Assembly (NCBI RefSeq): GCF_036226445.1
Contig: NZ_CP108474.1
Location: 1,116,001 to 1,180,000 of the forward strand
Direction: 5' to 3'
Length of the DNA: 64,000 bases
Source of the DNA: Streptomyces sp. NBC_01255
Lineage (GTDB): Bacteria; Actinomycetota; Actinomycetes; Streptomycetales; Streptomycetaceae
Shown: positions 41,611 to 50,228 of the stretch, piece after piece
How positions within the stretch are numbered: position 1 is the stretch's first letter
How the letters are laid out: every line of letters starts with the position of its first letter
Notes under the pieces: model-generated
Databases searched by the model: none
Told to the model about the DNA's origin: nothing
Seen by the model: only the letters and a program-made list of their open reading frames with translations
Made by a program: the position numbers and the translations under genes

Positions 41611-42458
41611 CCGTCGGCCGACGCGCGGTGGTCACGGCCGGGGCGGGCCTCGCGCTCGCCCTGGCCGGGGCGCCCGCCGCCCGCGCCCAGGGATCCCCCA
41701 CCCGAGGACACCCTCCCCAAGGACACCCCCGTATGCGCACCGTCTTCCTCGCGGGCGACTCCACGGCCGCCCAGAAGTACGCCGACGCCGCGCCCGAGAC
41801 CGGCTGGGGCATGGCGCTCCCCTTCTTCCTGCACAAGGGCCTGACCGTCGCCAACCACGCGGTCAACGGACGCAGCACCAAGAGCTTCCTCGACGAGGGC
41901 CGGCTCGACGCGATCCTGACGGCGATACGCCCCGGCGACCTGCTCCTGGTCCAGTTCGGCCACAACGACCAGAAGACCGCCGACCCCACCCGCTACACCG
42001 AACCGTGGACCACCTACCAGGACAATCTGCGGGTCTTCGTCGAGGGAGCGCGGACCCGGGGCGCCCTCCCGGTGCTCGCCACCTCCGTCGAGCGGCGGAG
42101 GTTCGCCGCCGACGGCACGGCCCTGCGCACGCACGGCGCGTACCCGGCGGCCATGCGGGAGACCGCCCTGGAGGCGGACGTCCCGCTGCTCGACGTCGAG
42201 GCGCTGTCCCTGGCGCTGTGGCAGCGGCTCGGCCCCGAGGCCACGAAGACGTACTTCAACTGGACCGCGACCGAGCAGGACAACACCCACTTCAACCCGC
42301 CGGGCGCGGTCGAGGTGGCCCGGCTCGTCGCCGCCGAGCTGCTCCGCACGCACGTCCTCACGCCGCGCGAGACGCGCCGCCTGGACGACGGCATCGACGA
42401 GATACCCACCGACCGGATCACCTGGCCCGTTTCCGAGCCCGTTCTTGAGGAGAGCTGA
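41607..42458 (+). CDS. SGNH-family rhamnogalacturonan acetylesterase
   Basis: This protein has 283 residues from the GTG overlapping the binding-protein stop. 'VGRRAVVTAGAGLALALAGAPAARAQ' is a signal peptide, probably Tat-type. The mature part carries the SGNH blocks: S52 in 'FLAGDSTAA', 'VNGRSTKSF', 'FGHNDQKT' and the catalytic His in 'DNTHFNPPGA'. The family removes acetyl groups from rhamnogalacturonan or pectin outside the cell, opening it to lyases such as the PL1 enzyme directly downstream. Confidence 0.92.
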   Translation: MTVGRRAVVTAGAGLALALAGAPAARAQGSPTRGHPPQGHPRMRTVFLAGDSTAAQKYADAAPETGWGMALPFFLHKGLTVANHAVNGRSTKSFLDEGRLDAILTAIRPGDLLLVQFGHNDQKTADPTRYTEPWTTYQDNLRVFVEGARTRGALPVLATSVERRRFAADGTALRTHGAYPAAMRETALEADVPLLDVEALSLALWQRLGPEATKTYFNWTATEQDNTHFNPPGAVEVARLVAAELLRTHVLTPRETRRLDDGIDEIPTDRITWPVSEPVLEES

Positions 42459-42460
42459 CC

Positions 42461-43756
42461 GTGAACAGACGCAAGAAGCTGGGAGTCGTGGCCGCCACCG
42501 CGCTGGCCCTGACGGTCACCGCGCCCGCCGCCGGCGCCCACTCCGGCCACCGCCCCGCCGCCGACCCGGCGAGGGCGACCCTGCCGGCCGGCGACGGCTG
42601 GGCGTCCGAGGGCGCCGGCACCACCGGCGGATCCGCCGCCGACGCCTCCCGGGTCGTCACCGTCACCACCTGGGAGGAGTTCCGGGCCGCGCTCGAAGCG
42701 CCTGGCACCGAGCCCCGGATCGTCAAGGTCGTGGGCACGCTGAACGCGACCGCCGACGGCTGCGCCGCGTTCGAGGCCCCCGGCTACGACTTCGCCCGCT
42801 ACCTCGCCGACTACGACCCGGCGGTCTGGGGGTACGAGAACGGGGTCAGCGGCCCCCAGGAGGAGCTGCGGGCCGCCTCCGCCACGGCACAGGGGCAGGC
42901 CATCAAGGTCAAGGTGCCCGCGAACACCACGATCGTGGGCGTCGGGCGGCACGCGGGGATCACCGGCGGCAGCCTCCAGGTCCAGGGCGTCGACAACGTC
43001 ATCGTCCGGAACCTGACCCTGGAGAGCCCCCTCGACTGCTTCCCGCAGTGGGACCCGACGGACGGCGCGACCGGGGCGTGGAACTCCGAGTACGACAGCC
43101 TCGTCGTGTACGGCTCCACCCACGTCTGGATCGACCACAACACCTTCACCGACGGGGCCCACCCGGACAGTTCGCTGCCCTCGTACTACGGGGAGGTCTA
43201 CCAGCAGCACGACGGCGAGCTGGACGTCGTGCGCGGCGCGGACCTCGTCACGGCCTCCTGGAACGTCTTCACCGACCACGACAAGACCCTGATGATCGGC
43301 AACAGCGACAGCGCGGGCGCCACCGACCGGGGCAAGCTGCGCGTCACCCTCCACCACAACCTCTTCGACAAGGTCGTGGAGCGGGCGCCCCGGGTGCGCT
43401 TCGGGCAGGTCGACGCGTACAACAACCACTTCGTGGTCGCCGGCCCGTCCTACGTGTACAGCCTGGGCATCGGCCAGGAGTCCCAGCTCGTCGCCGAGAA
43501 GAACGCGTTCACGCTCGCCTCCGACGTGCCCGCCGGGCAGATCCTGAAGAAGTGGAAGGACGCGCCGGTCACGACCTCCGGCAACTACGTCAACGGCCGT
43601 CCCGTCGACCTGCTCGCCGTCCACAACGAGCAGTTCCCCGGGGAGGCCCTGCGCGCGGACGCGGGCTGGACGCCGGTCCTGCGCACTCGTGTGGACCACC
43701 CGCTGGCCGTCCCGGTCCTCGTCGCCCTCCACTCGGGCGCCGGCCGCGCGCGCTGA
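42461..43756 (+). CDS. Secreted PL1 pectate lyase
   Basis: This 431-residue protein starts at a GTG two bases after the acetylesterase stop, with GAGGAGA upstream. A Sec signal ('MNRRKKLGVVAATALALTVTAPAAGAH') is followed by a parallel beta-helix. PL1 marks are 'NVIVRNLTLESP' with calcium-site acids nearby, 'WIDHNTFTDG', 'WNVFTDHDKTLMIG' and 'RAPRVRFGQVDAYNNHF', where the arginine is the likely base. It cleaves de-esterified homogalacturonan by beta-elimination outside the cell. The methylesterase that follows would prepare its substrate. Confidence 0.94.
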   Translation: MNRRKKLGVVAATALALTVTAPAAGAHSGHRPAADPARATLPAGDGWASEGAGTTGGSAADASRVVTVTTWEEFRAALEAPGTEPRIVKVVGTLNATADGCAAFEAPGYDFARYLADYDPAVWGYENGVSGPQEELRAASATAQGQAIKVKVPANTTIVGVGRHAGITGGSLQVQGVDNVIVRNLTLESPLDCFPQWDPTDGATGAWNSEYDSLVVYGSTHVWIDHNTFTDGAHPDSSLPSYYGEVYQQHDGELDVVRGADLVTASWNVFTDHDKTLMIGNSDSAGATDRGKLRVTLHHNLFDKVVERAPRVRFGQVDAYNNHFVVAGPSYVYSLGIGQESQLVAEKNAFTLASDVPAGQILKKWKDAPVTTSGNYVNGRPVDLLAVHNEQFPGEALRADAGWTPVLRTRVDHPLAVPVLVALHSGAGRAR

Positions 43757-43757
43757 G

Positions 43758-43778
43758 CCCCCCGGCAGGAGGCCGGGG
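43758..43778 (+). terminator. Terminator after the pectate lyase
   Basis: CCCCCGGC (43758-43765) pairs perfectly with GCCGGGGG (43771-43778) across a 5-base loop, one base after the stop codon. It may end or attenuate the nine-kilobase operon starting at 34741. The stretch 43779-43884 is pyrimidine-rich with short CCCACCCGCTCT-type repeats and must hold any CE8 promoter. Confidence 0.65.
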
Positions 43779-43884
43779 GACGCCTCGCCCGGCCTCCCTT
43801 CCCTCTCTCCCTGAACGCTCTCCCCGAAGGCTCTCCCCACCCGCTCTGCCCACCCGCTCTCCCCACCAGCGAAGGAGCACCCGC

Positions 43885-45015
43885 ATGCCCTCGCACCACC
43901 CCGGCGCCGATGCCCTCGGCCGCCGTACCCTTCTCACCGCAGGTGTCGGCGCTGCTCTTGCCCTATCGCTGCCCGCAGGCACGGCGGCGGCAGCACCGAA
44001 CGGACCCTTCGGACGCTTCGGTTCGCCGTCCGCCCGGCTCACCGAGCGGACGCTGTACGTGCACCCTGGCGGCCTCGGCGACCACACCACCGTCCAGGCC
44101 GCGGTCACCGCCGCGAGCGGCACCGGCTGGACGCTGGTGCTCGCCCCCGGGACGTACCGGGAGACGGTCACGGTGAGTGCCGCCCGTACGGGCATGACCT
44201 GGATCGGCGCGAGCGGCGACCCCCGGGACGTGGTCGTCGTGTACGACAACGCGGCCGGCACGCCCCGCCCCGAGGGCGGCACCTACGGCACGAGCGGTTC
44301 GGCGACCACGACGGTCCAGGCCGACGGCTTCACCGCCCAGGGGGTCACCTTCGCCAACGACTTCCTCCGCACCGACCTCCCCGGGAACCCCGGCACCCAG
44401 GCCGTCGCGCTGAAGGTGCAGGGCGACCGCTCGGCCTTCTTCCACTGCCGCTTCCTCGGCCACCAGGACACCCTGTACGCGGACTCGATGTCCCTGCCGT
44501 CCTTCGCCCGCCAGTACTTCGCGCACTGCTACGTCGAGGGTGACGTCGACTTCGCCTTTGGCCGCGCGACGGCGGTGTTCGAGCACTGCCACTTCCGTAC
44601 GCTGGTCCGCACCGATCTGGCGGGCGCCCCGTACGGCTTCGTGTTCGCCCCGTCGACGGCGGGCGCCAACCCGTACGGCTTCCTGGCCTCCCGCTGCCGG
44701 ATCACCAGCGAGGCGCCCGACGGCTTCTACAAGCTGGCCAGGCCCTGGGTGCCGAGCTCGGACCTGACCGCCTGGCCGTCGCTCGTGGTCCGGGAGAGCG
44801 TCCTCGGATCCGGGATCGACGCCGTCGCCCCGTACGCCAACATGCGCGACGCCCATCCGTGGCAGGCGCAGCGCTTCGCCGAGTACCGCAACACCGGCCG
44901 GGGCGCGGCGGTCACCGTCCCGGAGAACCGTCCCCAGCTCGCGGCGGCGCAGGCCGCGACGGCGACCCGGGAGACATATCTCGGCGACTGGCTCCCCCGG
45001 AGGCCCTGCTCCTGA
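43885..45015 (+). CDS. Secreted CE8 pectin methylesterase
   Basis: This 376-residue protein has a Tat/Sec-type signal peptide (residues 1-37, 'GRRTLLTAGVGAALALSLPAGTAAAA'). Its beta-helix holds the pectinesterase residues: acid/base D195 in 'LGHQDTLYAD', nucleophile D222 in 'EGDVDFAFG', and R286 in 'LARPW'. It removes methyl esters from homogalacturonan so that PL1 can cut. GAAGGAG lies eight bases before the ATG. Its stop is 15 bases from that of a convergent esterase. Confidence 0.94.
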   Translation: MPSHHPGADALGRRTLLTAGVGAALALSLPAGTAAAAPNGPFGRFGSPSARLTERTLYVHPGGLGDHTTVQAAVTAASGTGWTLVLAPGTYRETVTVSAARTGMTWIGASGDPRDVVVVYDNAAGTPRPEGGTYGTSGSATTTVQADGFTAQGVTFANDFLRTDLPGNPGTQAVALKVQGDRSAFFHCRFLGHQDTLYADSMSLPSFARQYFAHCYVEGDVDFAFGRATAVFEHCHFRTLVRTDLAGAPYGFVFAPSTAGANPYGFLASRCRITSEAPDGFYKLARPWVPSSDLTAWPSLVVRESVLGSGIDAVAPYANMRDAHPWQAQRFAEYRNTGRGAAVTVPENRPQLAAAQAATATRETYLGDWLPRRPCS

Positions 45016-45030
45016 CGAGGGGCGGCCGGT

Positions 45031-46536
45031 TCACGGGCGCAGGACGGGAAAGTCCGCCTCCGCCCACAGCGCACGGTCAGCGGTGGGCCGGTCGTCGGCG
45101 GGATCGTCGTCGGTGGTCCAGGTGTGGGCCTGAGCGGCGGAGCCGTCGACCGACGGCCATCCCGGGTCTCCGGTGGTGGCGAAGTCGGCCCACGCGCGCA
45201 CCATGCGGCGCGACAGTCCGTGGTCCGCGGAGGTGGGGGCGCCGCCGATGAGGAAGGCCACGCAGTCGCTGTCGATGTTGCCGAAGGCGAAGGGGACGTC
45301 CGCGCAGTGCCACGCCCGTACGACCCCGTCCGGGCCGGTGCGCCGACGGTCGAAGCGCGACAGGAACGCCCGGCCGCCGGCGCGGGCGTGCACCTCGGCG
45401 AGTCGGTTGCTGTACTCCCCGAACAGGAGGTCGCCGAAGACGGCGAGGTAGACGTCGAGCACCGGGGCCTGGGGCATCGTGGCGCGATATCCGGCCACCA
45501 GGCTGTCGGGGAGTCCGAAGTCCTCGGCGAAGCGGGCCAGTTGCTCCTCGGTGGTGACCTTCGCACTGCTGCCGACGGCGTCGAGCAGCCAGTACTCCTC
45601 CGTGGTGTGGCAGACCAGCAGGTCCACGCCCCGGGCCGCACCGGCGGCCAGCCCGGTGAGGGGGTCGGTGGGCAGGACGTCGCCGTCGAGGACGGGGGCG
45701 TAGAGCGAGGGGTCGTAGTGGCGGGACCCGGAGGCGGGGTCCCGCCGGTAGTCGTCGACGACCTGGTCGGAGGCGATGACCAGGGCCTGCGGGGTCGCGG
45801 AGGCGAGGCCTTCCGCCGTGGCGGGGCAGCCCGCCGCCGCGGCGACCTCACGGGTGGTCCCGGCGGCGATGTCGAGGGTGTAGTGCGGGCTGGCCGCGCT
45901 GTGCGCGATGGCGCGGTGGAAGAGGCCGCGGGCGCGGTCCATCACCATCAGGCAGGCGACGGAAGCGGCGCCGGAGGACTGGCCGGCGACCGTGACGTTC
46001 CCGGGATCGCCGCCGAACGCGGCGATGTTCTCACGGACCCAGCGCAAGGCAGCGACCTGGTCGAGCAGGCCCCGGTTGTCCGGGTGGGGCGTCGCTCCGG
46101 TGGCGGCGGGGACGTGGCCGAACCCCTCGAAACCGACTCGGTAGTTGAGCGTGACCACGACCAGACCGGCACGGGCGAGCGCGGTGCCGTCGAAGTCGGG
46201 CTGGGCCGAGGATCCGAAGGTGTAGGCACCGCCGTGGATCCAGACCAGGACGGGCAGACGACCGCCGTCCGGGACCGGGGTCCAGATGTTGACGGTGAGG
46301 ATGTCCTCGTCGCCGGGCGACCACACGGGCGAGCCGGGCAGCTCCGCCGACTGCGGGGCGACGGGGCCGAACTCCGTGCAGTCCCGCACTCCGGACCACG
46401 CGGGAGCCGGGAGCGGCTCCCGGAAGCGGTTGGCGCCGAACGGCGGGGCGGCGTAAGGGATGCCGAGCACGGCGACGACCTCGGCGGAGGCCCGGAAGCC
46501 CCGCACCGCACCGTGAGACGTATCGAAGATGACCAT
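45031..46536 (-). CDS. Type-B carboxylesterase
   Basis: This 501-residue alpha/beta hydrolase has no signal peptide. It shows the oxyanion 'HGGAYTFGS' (101-109), nucleophile S187 in 'GQSSGA', and the catalytic histidine probably in 'AWHCADVPFAF'. This family includes para-nitrobenzyl and other short-chain esterases. In this setting it may remove acyl groups (acetyl or feruloyl) from imported fragments, but the family is too broad to assign a substrate. A TTGACA box lies upstream at 46606-46611 (minus strand). Confidence 0.88.
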   Translation of the reverse strand: MVIFDTSHGAVRGFRASAEVVAVLGIPYAAPPFGANRFREPLPAPAWSGVRDCTEFGPVAPQSAELPGSPVWSPGDEDILTVNIWTPVPDGGRLPVLVWIHGGAYTFGSSAQPDFDGTALARAGLVVVTLNYRVGFEGFGHVPAATGATPHPDNRGLLDQVAALRWVRENIAAFGGDPGNVTVAGQSSGAASVACLMVMDRARGLFHRAIAHSAASPHYTLDIAAGTTREVAAAAGCPATAEGLASATPQALVIASDQVVDDYRRDPASGSRHYDPSLYAPVLDGDVLPTDPLTGLAAGAARGVDLLVCHTTEEYWLLDAVGSSAKVTTEEQLARFAEDFGLPDSLVAGYRATMPQAPVLDVYLAVFGDLLFGEYSNRLAEVHARAGGRAFLSRFDRRRTGPDGVVRAWHCADVPFAFGNIDSDCVAFLIGGAPTSADHGLSRRMVRAWADFATTGDPGWPSVDGSAAQAHTWTTDDDPADDRPTADRALWAEADFPVLRP

Positions 46537-46643
46537 GGTCGCAGCTTGGCATCAGGGGCCTCGGCGGCACCAACACCAAGATCATGACGATTCACACACC
46601 CTTGATGTCAATGAGAGTCGGCACCGCCTCAGGGCACCTGCGG

Positions 46644-48362
46644 TCAGGGCAGCAGGTCGACGCAGTCGATCGCGGTGCCCGGGCTCAGGAAGCCCGTGCC
46701 GGAGGAGCCGCTGACGACGTTCAGCCGGAGCACGTTGTACTGGCTCGGGTCGGTCTTCCAGGCGCTCGCGGGGACGACGTACGTGAAGGTGTGGTTGTTG
46801 CCGCGGTACGAGCCGTTGGTGAGGGAGCGGGTCGCGGGCTGCGTCGGCGGCGAAGGGATCGCGGAGACCCAGTCGTTGACGGTGACCTGGGGCCGTCCGT
46901 TGAGGAAGGCCGTGGTGACGCCGATCCGGAGGGTGTGCGCGGCGGCGGCCTGGGCGGCGGTGAGCCTGAAGTACACGAGGACGCCGTCGTTCACACCCTT
47001 CCAGAGGTAGCAGGGGAAGGAGGCGGCGACGTCGTCACCGCCTCCGCCGAGCACGACGTTCCCCGTCCAGGACGCGGCCCGTACGTCGGCGGGGTGGGCG
47101 TACGTCATGAGGGCGGCGTTCTTGAACGCGCCGGGCGTGCCGTCCCAGTCGCCGATCCGCCAGAGGGCGGGGGCGGTGGCCGGGTCGTTGGTGAGGGTGA
47201 GGGTGTGGAGGGCGGTGGCGGCGCCGGCCGTGACGGTCACCGTGCCGGTGTGGACGGCCAGTTCGCCCTTGTAGACGGTGAGGGTGTACGTGCCGGGGAG
47301 CATCCCCCGGCAGGAGAAGGCGCCGGTGCCGGCGGTGGCGCGGGTCCAGTACTGGGCGTCGGCGTTGGCGAAGCCGACGGTGTACGGGTGGTCCGCGTCC
47401 ATGCCCGCGAGGCCGACGCCCGCGACCCGGCCGCGGCCCGCCGCGCCGACCCAGCCGGGGATGCCGAGGCCGTCGACCCAGGACGTGTCGTGGTGCGCGG
47501 CGAAGAGCGCCGGGGCGGGCGTCCCGCCGTCGGTGAAGGCGAGCAGATAGGGGCCCTGGAGGCCGAAGCGCATCGCCTCCGTCTGGGACTGGTTGTAGTG
47601 GAGGATCTCGTACAGGCCGACGCCGAGTTCGTTGGAGTGGCGGAGGAGCGAGCGGTAGAACGGGCCGCCCGAGGCCTTCTCGTGGTTGGAGCGGATCATC
47701 CAGAGGCCGACCGAGCCGGTGGTGTAGCCGATGTGGTCGTAGTCCATGACGCGGACGCCGGAGTAGTGCTTGGAGCGGGTGTGACCGTCGGCGCGCTGCC
47801 AGACGTCCCCGGCCTCGATGACGGTGTCCGCGCCCTCGACCCAGGAGTCGGGGCCCTCGTTCGGGAAGATCCCGGGCTTGAGGCGGGCGATGAAGCGGGT
47901 GGCGGTGAAGGACGTGTCGGCCTTGTCGGTCCACAGGTAGACGTTGTTGAGGCCGGAGCGGGCCGCGATGTAGTGGCGGAGCGTGCCGTGGACGACGGTG
48001 ACGAGGACGGTGGAGCCGGTCCGGGCGAGGGTGACGGTGGAGGCGCCGAGGCCGGACTCGACGTGCGAGTGCTTGCCGCCGTACCCCTCGTACTCCGTGC
48101 CCTTGTAGACGAGGGACGTGAGGTCGCCGGTCGCCTTCGCGACCTTGAACACGAGTCCGGCGCCGGTGTCGACGACGTACTGCGTGCCGTCGTCGCTCCA
48201 GCCGAATCCGGCCGCGGCGGCGGTGCCGGGCGCGAGGCCCGCGGAGGCGGCGGCGGCCGTGCCGGCGACGGCGGCGCCGAGGAGGGTGCGGCGGCGGAGC
48301 GGGGGCGGGGCGGGGGTGGTGTCGGCGACATCTGTGGCGTCTGTGGCGTCGTACGAGCGCAT
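46644..48362 (-). CDS. Secreted PL4-family rhamnogalacturonan endolyase
   Basis: This 572-residue protein has a Tat-like signal ('RRRTLLGAAVAGTAAAASAGLAPGTAAAA'). The PL4 three-domain layout is visible: an N-terminal catalytic beta-sandwich ('GAGLVFKVAKATGDLTSL', 'GFANADAQYW'), a middle fibronectin-III-like domain ('GTYTLTVYKGELAV'), and a C-terminal galactose-binding-like domain ('LRIGVTTAFLNGRPQVTVNDW', 'RGNNHTFTYVVPASAW'). It would cleave the rhamnose-galacturonate backbone outside the cell. It is downstream of the carboxylesterase on the same strand, with 107 bases between. Confidence 0.92.
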   Translation of the reverse strand: MRSYDATDATDVADTTPAPPPLRRRTLLGAAVAGTAAAASAGLAPGTAAAAGFGWSDDGTQYVVDTGAGLVFKVAKATGDLTSLVYKGTEYEGYGGKHSHVESGLGASTVTLARTGSTVLVTVVHGTLRHYIAARSGLNNVYLWTDKADTSFTATRFIARLKPGIFPNEGPDSWVEGADTVIEAGDVWQRADGHTRSKHYSGVRVMDYDHIGYTTGSVGLWMIRSNHEKASGGPFYRSLLRHSNELGVGLYEILHYNQSQTEAMRFGLQGPYLLAFTDGGTPAPALFAAHHDTSWVDGLGIPGWVGAAGRGRVAGVGLAGMDADHPYTVGFANADAQYWTRATAGTGAFSCRGMLPGTYTLTVYKGELAVHTGTVTVTAGAATALHTLTLTNDPATAPALWRIGDWDGTPGAFKNAALMTYAHPADVRAASWTGNVVLGGGGDDVAASFPCYLWKGVNDGVLVYFRLTAAQAAAAHTLRIGVTTAFLNGRPQVTVNDWVSAIPSPPTQPATRSLTNGSYRGNNHTFTYVVPASAWKTDPSQYNVLRLNVVSGSSGTGFLSPGTAIDCVDLLP

Positions 48363-48471
48363 CGGCGTGCGGCTCCTTCGGTACGGGGGGGGGACGGGGC
48401 GGCTCCCGGTTGTCCGTAGGTCGCCGCCGGCCGCGGAAGGGTTGCCCCCGTACGGGGCGGAACGTCAGATG

Positions 48472-49140
48472 TCAGCCGAGCCGCGCCGTCCTGCTCACCG
48501 GCAGGCGGGCGCAGCGGCGGCAAGCCCGGGCGGTGGTCGCCACGACCGCGTGCGAGGCGGCCGTGAGGGCTCCCGCGAAGGCGAGCAGCGGCCAGTTCGT
48601 GGCGAGGGCCGAGGCGACGGCGAGCGCGAGTGTCGTGACGGCCATGGCGATGCCGGCGGTGGTCCCGGTCCAGGCGACGAAGAGCGGCAGCCGGGGCGGG
48701 GTGGGTAGCCGGCGGGCGAGGGTGCCGGTGACGGCCAGGGCCGCGGCGGAGAGCAGCGTGGCGGCGATCGCGACACCGGCCAGGTGCGCGGCGAGCAGCT
48801 GAGCGCCGGCCTGGTCGGGGGCGGAGGTCCCGGCCAGGTACCAGCAGGCGATGAGGAAGGGGGCGGTGAGCGCGACGGCCCTGGCGGTGTGCCGGGCCTG
48901 GGCGAGGGTCAGCTCGCGCTGGCAGCTCGGTACGAGCTCCTCGACGGTCCCGAACTCCCGCACCGCCGCGCGGATCGCGTCCGGATACGGGCTGCCCTGC
49001 TCGGCATGGGAGTCCGCGGTGTCGGCGAGTCCGCCGCGGATCTCCTCGATCAGCCGGGTCTTGGCGCGGGCCGGGCCGTGCAGGGCTGCGGTCAGCTCGG
49101 CGACGTACCCGTCCAGGGGATCGGCCGTGGGGGCGGTCAC
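48472..49140 (-). CDS. HAAS-domain membrane protein (PadR partner)
   Basis: This 222-residue protein starts at a GTG overlapping the PadR stop. The first 85 residues form a HAAS-type signalling domain ('YVAELTAALHGPARAKTRLIEEIRGGLADTAD', 'YPDAIRAAVREFGTVEELV'). Four or five membrane helices follow. Such proteins are typically encoded directly after a PadR regulator, forming a poorly understood membrane signalling pair. Confidence 0.87.
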   Translation of the reverse strand: MTAPTADPLDGYVAELTAALHGPARAKTRLIEEIRGGLADTADSHAEQGSPYPDAIRAAVREFGTVEELVPSCQRELTLAQARHTARAVALTAPFLIACWYLAGTSAPDQAGAQLLAAHLAGVAIAATLLSAAALAVTGTLARRLPTPPRLPLFVAWTGTTAGIAMAVTTLALAVASALATNWPLLAFAGALTAASHAVVATTARACRRCARLPVSRTARLG

Positions 49141-49481
49141 GTGGCGAGCCCGGGCTGCGGGGTGGTCGGGTTCAGGACCGAGCCGATCGCGGCGGTGAAC
49201 TCGCTCCACGCCGTCCGCTCGCCCGCCAGGGTCTGCCGGCCCGCCTCGGTGAGCTCGTAGGCGCGCCGGCGCCGCTCGCCGGACGACTGCCAGCTGCTGC
49301 TCAGGAGTCCGAGCCGCTCCAGCCGCTGCAGCGCCGGATAGATCGTGCCCGTACGCAGTTCGAGCACGCCGCCGCTGCGGTGCTGGACCGCGGCGATGAT
49401 CGCGTACCCGTGCAGCGGGCCCTGTTCGAGCACCGCGAGCAGCAGTCCGTCCAGGTGTCCTCGTACCGCATCCGCCTTCAT
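49137..49481 (-). CDS. PadR-family transcriptional regulator
   Basis: This 114-residue protein is a compact winged helix-turn-helix ('LLLAVLEQGPLHGYAIIAAVQHRSGGVLEL', 'GTIYPALQRLERLGLLSSSW', 'RRRAYELTEAGRQTL') of PadR length. It starts at the ATG at 49481 and shares GTGA with the HAAS gene. A symmetric element, GTAGGC-N-GCCTAC, is immediately upstream on its own strand, so it probably represses itself and the divergent membrane protein. Confidence 0.92.
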   Translation of the reverse strand: MKADAVRGHLDGLLLAVLEQGPLHGYAIIAAVQHRSGGVLELRTGTIYPALQRLERLGLLSSSWQSSGERRRRAYELTEAGRQTLAGERTAWSEFTAAIGSVLNPTTPQPGLAT

Positions 49482-49485
49482 AAGT

Positions 49486-49547
49486 AGGCAGCCTACCCAA
49501 AAGATCGGTAGGCAGTGTATGTATTGGCAGCCAACATATTGGCAGTC
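49486..49547. promoter_or_regulatory. PadR operator region
   Basis: The 99-base gap holds two symmetric elements: GTAGGC-A-GCCTAC (49484-49496 region, plus-strand view) and TTGGC-A-GCCAA inside ATGT-N11-ACAT (about 49519-49537). A further TAGGCAG half site lies near 49511. PadR-family proteins bind ATGT/ACAT inverted repeats, so these are good candidate sites. Confidence 0.55.
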
Positions 49548-49580
49548 GATGGACCGAGTACTGACGCGGAGGCATGCGCC

Positions 49581-50087
49581 GTGACCGAATTCCTGTTGTC
49601 CGTCCACGTCCTGGTGGCGATCGTCACCGTCGGATCGATCACCGTGGCCGCCTCGATGTTCCCCCGCGTCGCGCTCCGGGCCTGCGGCGGCGGGAAGCAG
49701 GACGCCCCGTCCGAAGGGAACGAGGAGACAGGCGGGGCCGGGGGGACCGGGACGGCCGTGGTGCTCCACCGCGTCTGCGCCGGGTACGCCGTCGCCGGTG
49801 TCGTCGTCCCCGTCTTCGGGATCGCGACCGGCGCCCAGCTCGGCGTCCTGACCGATGCCTGGCTGATCGTGTCGCTCGTGCTGACCACGATCGCCGCGGC
49901 CCTTCTCGGCCTGGCCGTCCTGCCCGGCCAGCGGCGCCTGCTCGCCCTGGCGGAGGGCGCGGCCTCCGAGGCGGAGGCGCGACCCGTGGCGTCCCGGCTG
50001 ACCATGCTCACCGGGGTGTTCAACGTCCTCTGGGCGGTCGTCGTCGTCCTGATGATCGTCCGCCCCGGCTCGACGACGGGCGCGTGA
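49581..50087 (+). CDS. Small integral membrane protein
   Basis: This 168-residue protein starts at a GTG with GGAGG eight bases upstream. It has four predicted helices ('FLLSVHVLVAIVTVGSITVAAS', 'AVAGVVVPVFGIATGAQLGVL', 'AWLIVSLVLTTIAAALLGLAVL', 'LTGVFNVLWAVVVVLMIV') and a variable Gly-rich loop. It resembles DUF2269-like membrane proteins, without certainty. It is divergent from PadR and likely its regulatory target. The 141 bases after it hold no convincing gene. Confidence 0.8.
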   Translation: MTEFLLSVHVLVAIVTVGSITVAASMFPRVALRACGGGKQDAPSEGNEETGGAGGTGTAVVLHRVCAGYAVAGVVVPVFGIATGAQLGVLTDAWLIVSLVLTTIAAALLGLAVLPGQRRLLALAEGAASEAEARPVASRLTMLTGVFNVLWAVVVVLMIVRPGSTTGA

Positions 50088-50228
50088 CGCCCGGCGGCGG
50101 ACGTCATCCGAGGGCCCGCAGGCGCCGCTTCCCGTACGCGAGGCGCAGGAGGAACGCCGGGCCACCCGGCGCACCGGCCGCCCGACCCCAGGGCCCCGGG
50201 TAACCGTCCACCCGGATACCCTGGCCGG

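Noticed and set aside
43779..43884. Pyrimidine-rich stretch before the CE8 gene considered as a regulatory RNA
   Set aside because: It is simple CCCACCC/CTCTCC repetition with no stable fold and no conserved element that I can recognise.
50104..50211. Possible 35-codon minus-strand gene after the membrane protein gene
   Set aside because: It has a GTG start and native-looking codons, but it has no recognisable ribosome binding site or homologous pattern, and short open frames of this kind are expected by chance at this G/C content.
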